Assembly: GCA_026413225.1 (NCBI GenBank)
Contig: CM048576.1
Location: 6,084,501 to 6,148,500, forward strand
Direction of reading: 5' to 3'
Source: Otis tarda
Lineage: Eukaryota; Chordata; Aves; Otidiformes; Otididae
Length of the DNA stretch: 64,000 nucleotides
The notes below the pieces were generated by a model. The model had not been told where the DNA came from. It was given only the letters and a program-made list of their open reading frames with translations, and ran no database searches. The position numbers were made by a program, and so were the translations under genes. The first letter of the stretch is position 1; each line of letters begins with the position of its first letter. This document shows, in pieces, positions 53,986-64,000 of the stretch.

Positions 53986-56900
53986 CTGATCCCTGCCTGA
54001 AGGGCTGCTCCCGCCGGCACATGGCGACCTGCCCCTGGCCGATCGGGCTGACTCAATCGGCACGGCGTGCCGGCTGCGCTTGCAAAATGGCCCTGGCGTG
54101 CTTTGGGATTTCACTTCCCCCGCGTTGCCCCTTCACGGCATCTGTGTTTCGGCAGCGTCCTCCCGCAGCTCCCCCGCGGTTTGTGCCCAGCCCCGCGCCA
54201 TCAGCGGCCGGGGAGAGAGGCTGAGGGGGCCACGGCTTGGGCTGGGGGTCTGCCCCGTCCTGGGGAGGCACCGCTCGGCCACGGCACTCGAGCGGGACGG
54301 GTGTCGCGGGAGGGAATGGGGCCTTTCACAGGCTTTGTCCCAGGTGAGGGCGAGGACAATGTCGCTGTTGTGCGCTGGCAGAGCCGATCCGCCCCGGACA
54401 GCCAGCGCTCTGCGGGCGGGGGAAGGAGCCGGCGCCCTGCCCGGAACAGGGGCTACGAGCAGCTGGGCACAATGACGAGGGGCGGGCAGCGCGCTCAGCT
54501 GGGAAAGACGAGCGCCCATTATTTAAGCCAGGCTGCTTCCCCCTCCTCTCGGTGCTCCACGTTTTGGGCGGCTGCCGTGCCCTCCTGCTCCTCCGAGGCT
54601 CGGCTGGGCCCTGGGTCCGGTTGCAACACCCCAGGTGTTGCCCGGCTTCTTCCGCTCTCCCTCCCACTCCGAAACTGCGGGCGGCTGCTGGCTGGGTTCC
54701 CTGCCTTCCCTTCCCTCCCCATCGCGCCAGGATCCCGAGCATCCCGGATCGCCTTTCCCCCGGTGACCGGTGGCCTTCCCTCCGCGGCTGGAGGTCAGTG
54801 CGCGCGGCAGCTGACGGTGCGAAGGGAATGAGCGTCTCTGGTGCCGCTGTCTGTGGCTTCGGGGCTTTTCCCAGCTCTGCTCGCAGCGTCGAGCAGGGCG
54901 CGGAAGCACCGAGGTGGTGTTCACACTCACGATAAATTTAGCAAAGGGCTCGTGCTGCGGACTGGCATCATCCACTCGGCACCAGCCAGCCTGGGCTGGA
55001 CTGGGCGCTGGGCTGGAGTCCCCCAGTTTGTCCCCAGCACCCCTCCTCCCCTGTTGTCTGAAATCAGCCCTGCCATGGACCAGGGCTGGCCGTGTCCCCG
55101 TCCCCATGCCTGACTTTTGGGTGCCAGCCCGCAGCAGGGCTCTCGTGGCCGCTGCCACGTTTGCAGGGAGGATGTCAGAAAACGGGCTGCAACCGCAGCC
55201 GCGCGTGTGAGATGGGCACGGCTCCGGGTCTGACTTTTACTCAAAAGCCAGCGAAGGATGAGTAAAGGTTTGTGGGCAGCAGTGGCAGCTCGCTCACCGG
55301 GGGAACGCGTGCTCCGTGACAGAAATGTCCTCGTAAAGCCGCTGCAGCTTGTTCTCCGCTCCAGCGGCGGAACGGCAGCAACCAGTTACGCTGGTTACCG
55401 GGAGCCTGTGGTAAAGGTTTTGTGAGCTTCTGCGGCAGACCTGAAAAAAAGAAATACTTGGACTTTGGACTTTTAAGGAAATAAGTGGCTGACAGTTCCC
55501 CCAAGCGTAGGAAGGGGCATGTGTTTCCTGCTACGGAGTGTTAACAGCAGTTTAACCCGTACAGAACTTGGGTGTTGGTTTCAAATGTTCGTACGCTGGA
55601 GTCAGAAACGCTTCAGCACCCAGCATCACCGGCTTGCTGCGTCGTCCTGTACGGCGGAGAGCTTTGTCCTTACCAGCTCCGTAATGCTGATCTGATAACC
55701 CGCGGGTTCCGCTGGCCGCGGGATGGGGCCTGTGGAACATCAGACCTGCGGAGACGGCGTACAAAAGCCGGCGTAAACGATACTGCCCGGGTATTCGCAA
55801 AACCTCCTTTACACGTAGAGAGGAGAAATTCCTTTCCTAGGAAGGGCTCCTGGCATCCGCTGGCTGCTTTGTTTCTGCAGAGCCGTGGTGCGGGAGCTGA
55901 GGCTCTCTCGCTGATGCCGTGCGCTTTCCCGCAACGGGCGCTACGGAGACCCGGGGACGTTCCACGGGGTCCGTGCTGCGGGAACTCGGATCCCATCGGC
56001 GTGACTGCCCAGATTCATCCGGGGGGATGCCGCTGGGCGCTTCCTGGCCGCACACCGAGGGGCTCTCCCGGGCTCCCCGGCACCTTTGGGGTGCACGGCT
56101 GTCCCGGGCTTGCCGAGATGGGCGCCGTGAAACTCAGGCGGAGGGAAAACCGGCCAGGCTGAGAAACTCAGGCTTGTTGTCGATAGCAGGGACGGGCGAG
56201 AAGGGGCGGGTGACGCTGCGAAGCAGAAACCGGCTCTGCTCCTCCCTGCGCGTGCAGGAGGCCCGGGAGCTGCCTGCTCCCATCCCCTGACGTGCACGGG
56301 GTTAGCGGTGCCCGTGCCAAGGGCCCCGCGGGCGGTCTGTGCCGGGGGGTGTCCCGTGCACCCCGCTGCCGCCAGGCAGCTGCCCCGGGGTGCCGTGGCT
56401 GCCGGCGCGCCTCGGCAGCGAGCCGTCGCTGAGGCGCGGTTCACGGGCTGGCGCGTGTCCTCCGCGGTGCTCAGCTGGGGTCCGCGGCCAACCCCGCGCC
56501 GGGAGCACGCGCGGCCACGCCGGCGTGCGTGACTCACGGGATAATGCCCAGGAAGTTACAGCACCGCGTTGCGCGAGAGGGCACAGCGTATTTACGAAGC
56601 ATGAGCCTGAGCAGGCTCCCCACGTCCTCATTAGAGCCCTCCATTCCCGGCAGGAAACACGAGGGTAGGGAAAATCCAGCCGGAAGGGGCAGCTCCCGCT
56701 CTGCCGCGGGCCCCCATCCTCTCTGCCCGCTCCCGGAGCTGGGTGCCGGCCCAGGTGCCGTTTGCTGGCTTGGCGGGGAAGGGGATGTTTTCTGGCAATG
56801 GGGAAATGTGGTCGCTAGCAGGGCCAAAAATAATCAGAGGGGCTTGTCTGAGCCCACCCCCGGCCGGCAAGTGGTGGCCAAAGGACGGCGGCTCCGCTCC

Positions 56901-57741
56901 TCCCTTGCGTGCCACTTGTGCGGGGCAGGAGCGGTGTGGGGATGGACGTACTCCGAATTCGAGTGGCCGGGCTGGCACCGCCGTGCGCTGGCTGGCCGTG
57001 CCCGTGCAGTTTCTGTAAGGCACGCGGTCGTTTCTCATTGCCAAAGATGCGGCTGAGATTTTACCAATGAAATCAGAGCGGCAGAGGAAACGGCGTTTAT
57101 CGCGGGCTTTGGACGCAGGTCCTCTCTGAAGGAAGTGGGAGGCGCTGGCTTACGCAGCTGATGGAGCGTCGGGAGAGTGTATCTTGAGGAAAGGAAACGA
57201 ATACATATTCTTCTGCAAATTCATGGATCGGGAGTGACACAACTGCAGAGCAGCATTCCAGGGTGCAGGACGTTTCAGGGCCTGGAAAACACTGATTATT
57301 AAGTATTACTAAATGACGGCTGGAAATTGCACCGTATTTTTCAAATGGCTAATTAAGGATAGATGCATAAATTGGGGCACTAGCCCCGTGGAACTGGGCC
57401 ACAGCGTGACTGACCCGATCCCAAATAACCGGCTGGTGGCTCCGGTCAAAGCCACCGGTTTGGGAGATTTGGCCGGCAGACACCCGAAGGGGAAAAGCCC
57501 TTGTTCAGCCATCCCAGCTGGGATACGGCTGGGGCCTCGTGGTGCAGAGCGAGGCACCGCGGCGGTGACTTCCCGCGTGGTTCATGGCACTGCGCAGGAG
57601 TAGCCACCGGCGGCAAGGGAGCTCGGCCCTGTGCCAGCGAGCTCGGCTCCGCGTCGCCGCTGCCTGGGCGGTGGGGTGGTGGCCGCGGGGACTCTCCGGT
57701 GGGACAGGGTCACTGCCAGTAACGGTGTCCTCCGCTCGCAG

Positions 57742-62875
<5,134 letters not shown>

Positions 62876-64000
62876 GTGGAGGCGGCTCTTTGGGACGGGC
62901 TGGAGGGGAAGCTGGCCGTTGGTGTGGGCGTGCGCGATGGGCTCCTGCCCTTCGCCCCCTGGGTTACTGGGAGAAAGAGGATGTCCAGCTCTCACGGGGG
63001 CTTGGCAGGAGATGCTCGGGTATGGAGTAATGATGGAGCCACGGGGAGGATCCATGGGCGTGAGTCCGGGGGAGAGCTGTGTCAAAATTCGGGTTGTGAA
63101 TGCCGCGGGACAGAGCAAAGCACTTTCCAGAGAGGGCTGCACAGCCTGCGCGGTCGCCCCGCGTTAGAGGAATGGCAGTAACGCGCGTTTGGCCTGGAGT
63201 TTTCCTCGGGAGGAGGATGGTTACGTGCCCTGGAAGGCTGGTTTCCCACAAGCGTGCTGGAGACCGCCATCTCCAACCGCGCACGGGCCGGGGAGCTGCA
63301 CGGGCCACCTGCAAAAAGGAGATGAGAAGTTCTTGGAGCGCGTGGGCTGCTGCAGGCACGGCCCCTCCTCGGCTCCCGGGAGCATCCCCCGGGTTCCCAG
63401 AACCGGCCGCGCGCTGTGGAAAAAGTTGTCTGCAGGCAGGGCGCTGCGGTTGGCGTCCGGGTTTTGGGAGAGCGGGTTTAGTCTGGCTCTGATGTGTGCA
63501 GAAAGCACCTGCCTCTCCCCGGGGCTGGGAGCAGGCTGCGGCGCGGGGCGGCCGCCGCGGCCCTGCACCGAAACAATACGGAGTTGTTGCCTTTTGGGAA
63601 ACACTGAGTCAGCCTGACCTCAAAGCGCTTTTCAGAGAAGCAACCCAGAAACCTCCCGCGGCGCGCGAGCCTCCCGTGATGGCGGTGTGGAGGCCAAGGG
63701 ACCGCTTTCGCTCGGCTTTGTAAAGCCTTCGCCGCTGGGCGAGTTCGGGGGGAACAACCTGCCGCTGGCGAGGGGCGGGGTGCGGGCTCGGGGTGCTGCT
63801 CCCCTGGGAAAACGCGGAGCTTTGCTGGGGCCCGGCGCAGCTGGTGCCGCTAGAATAACACCGAAAACCGCGGCTAAAAATGGAAACGTGAAAAGGGGCC
63901 GGGCCAGCGTGCCGCAGCGGCCGAGGTGGGGCTGGCGGCGGCCGTGGGCCACCTGCTGCCGTTGAGCTCCAGCGTGCCCCAAGCTGTCTGAGACGGCGTG
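62876..64000. other. Right-hand intergenic edge, nothing recognised
   Basis: About 1.1 kb beyond the TMPRSS13 end. By synteny FXYD6 would come next, but none of its exons is recognisable here. Confidence 0.5.

Larger units (their letters stand above)
49388..57741. other. IL10RA-TMPRSS13 intergenic interval
   Basis: About 8.35 kb with no recognised coding exon. It must hold the IL10RA promoter (GC-rich, just right of 49387) and the unlocated TMPRSS13 5' exon(s) and promoter. It contains a 24-bp tandem repeat near 53.0 kb and one MIR-like fragment near 53.9 kb. The remaining open frames are compositional. Confidence 0.5.

Overview
This is vertebrate nuclear DNA and almost certainly avian. It is GC-rich with compact introns, and the genes are multi-exon with GT-AG introns. 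The gene content and order match, inverted as a block, the human 11q23 segment MPZL3-JAML-SCN2B-SCN4B-TMPRSS4-SMIM35-IL10RA-TMPRSS13. Short introns, high GC and this synteny fit a bird microchromosome (in chicken the equivalent is chromosome 24). The species cannot be fixed from the sequence alone. I see no prokaryotic genes, rRNA, tRNA or CRISPR.

Layout, left to right. MPZL3 (+, exons 2-6, about 0.8-5.5 kb, polyadenylation signal at 6.64 kb); JAML (+, 10.06-13.89 kb); SCN2B (+, 16.03-18.74 kb); SCN4B (+, 24.21-28.14 kb, long 3' UTR to about 30.4 kb); TMPRSS4 (-, 37.73 down to 31.08 kb); SMIM35 (+, 39.96-42.29 kb); IL10RA (-, 49.39 down to 46.04 kb); TMPRSS13 (+, 57.74-61.77 kb, N-terminal exon(s) not found). 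I traced exon boundaries by hand. For every complete model the codon phases join and the length is close to what I know of the mammalian protein: JAML 293 aa, SCN2B 215, SCN4B 217, TMPRSS4 435, SMIM35 90, IL10RA 595.

The genes fall into two functional groups. The left half holds four same-strand single V-type immunoglobulin, single-pass membrane proteins: two adhesion molecules and two sodium-channel beta subunits. The right half holds two type II transmembrane serine proteases flanking a small membrane protein and the IL-10 receptor alpha chain.

The most interesting structural signal is in the left half. The V-domain exon sizes alternate exactly: MPZL3 and SCN2B have 167/211 nt, JAML and SCN4B have 164/226/130 nt, with matching phases. 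This suggests an old duplication of a two-gene unit. Other points are a 13-bp near-palindrome holding opposed polyadenylation signals between SCN4B and TMPRSS4, a single-V-domain JAML with alternative first-exon structures, an extra GYxxQ motif in IL10RA, and three MIR-like ancient SINE fragments. I found no wholly unknown system here; the long GC-driven open frames in introns and intergenic DNA are not supported as genes.
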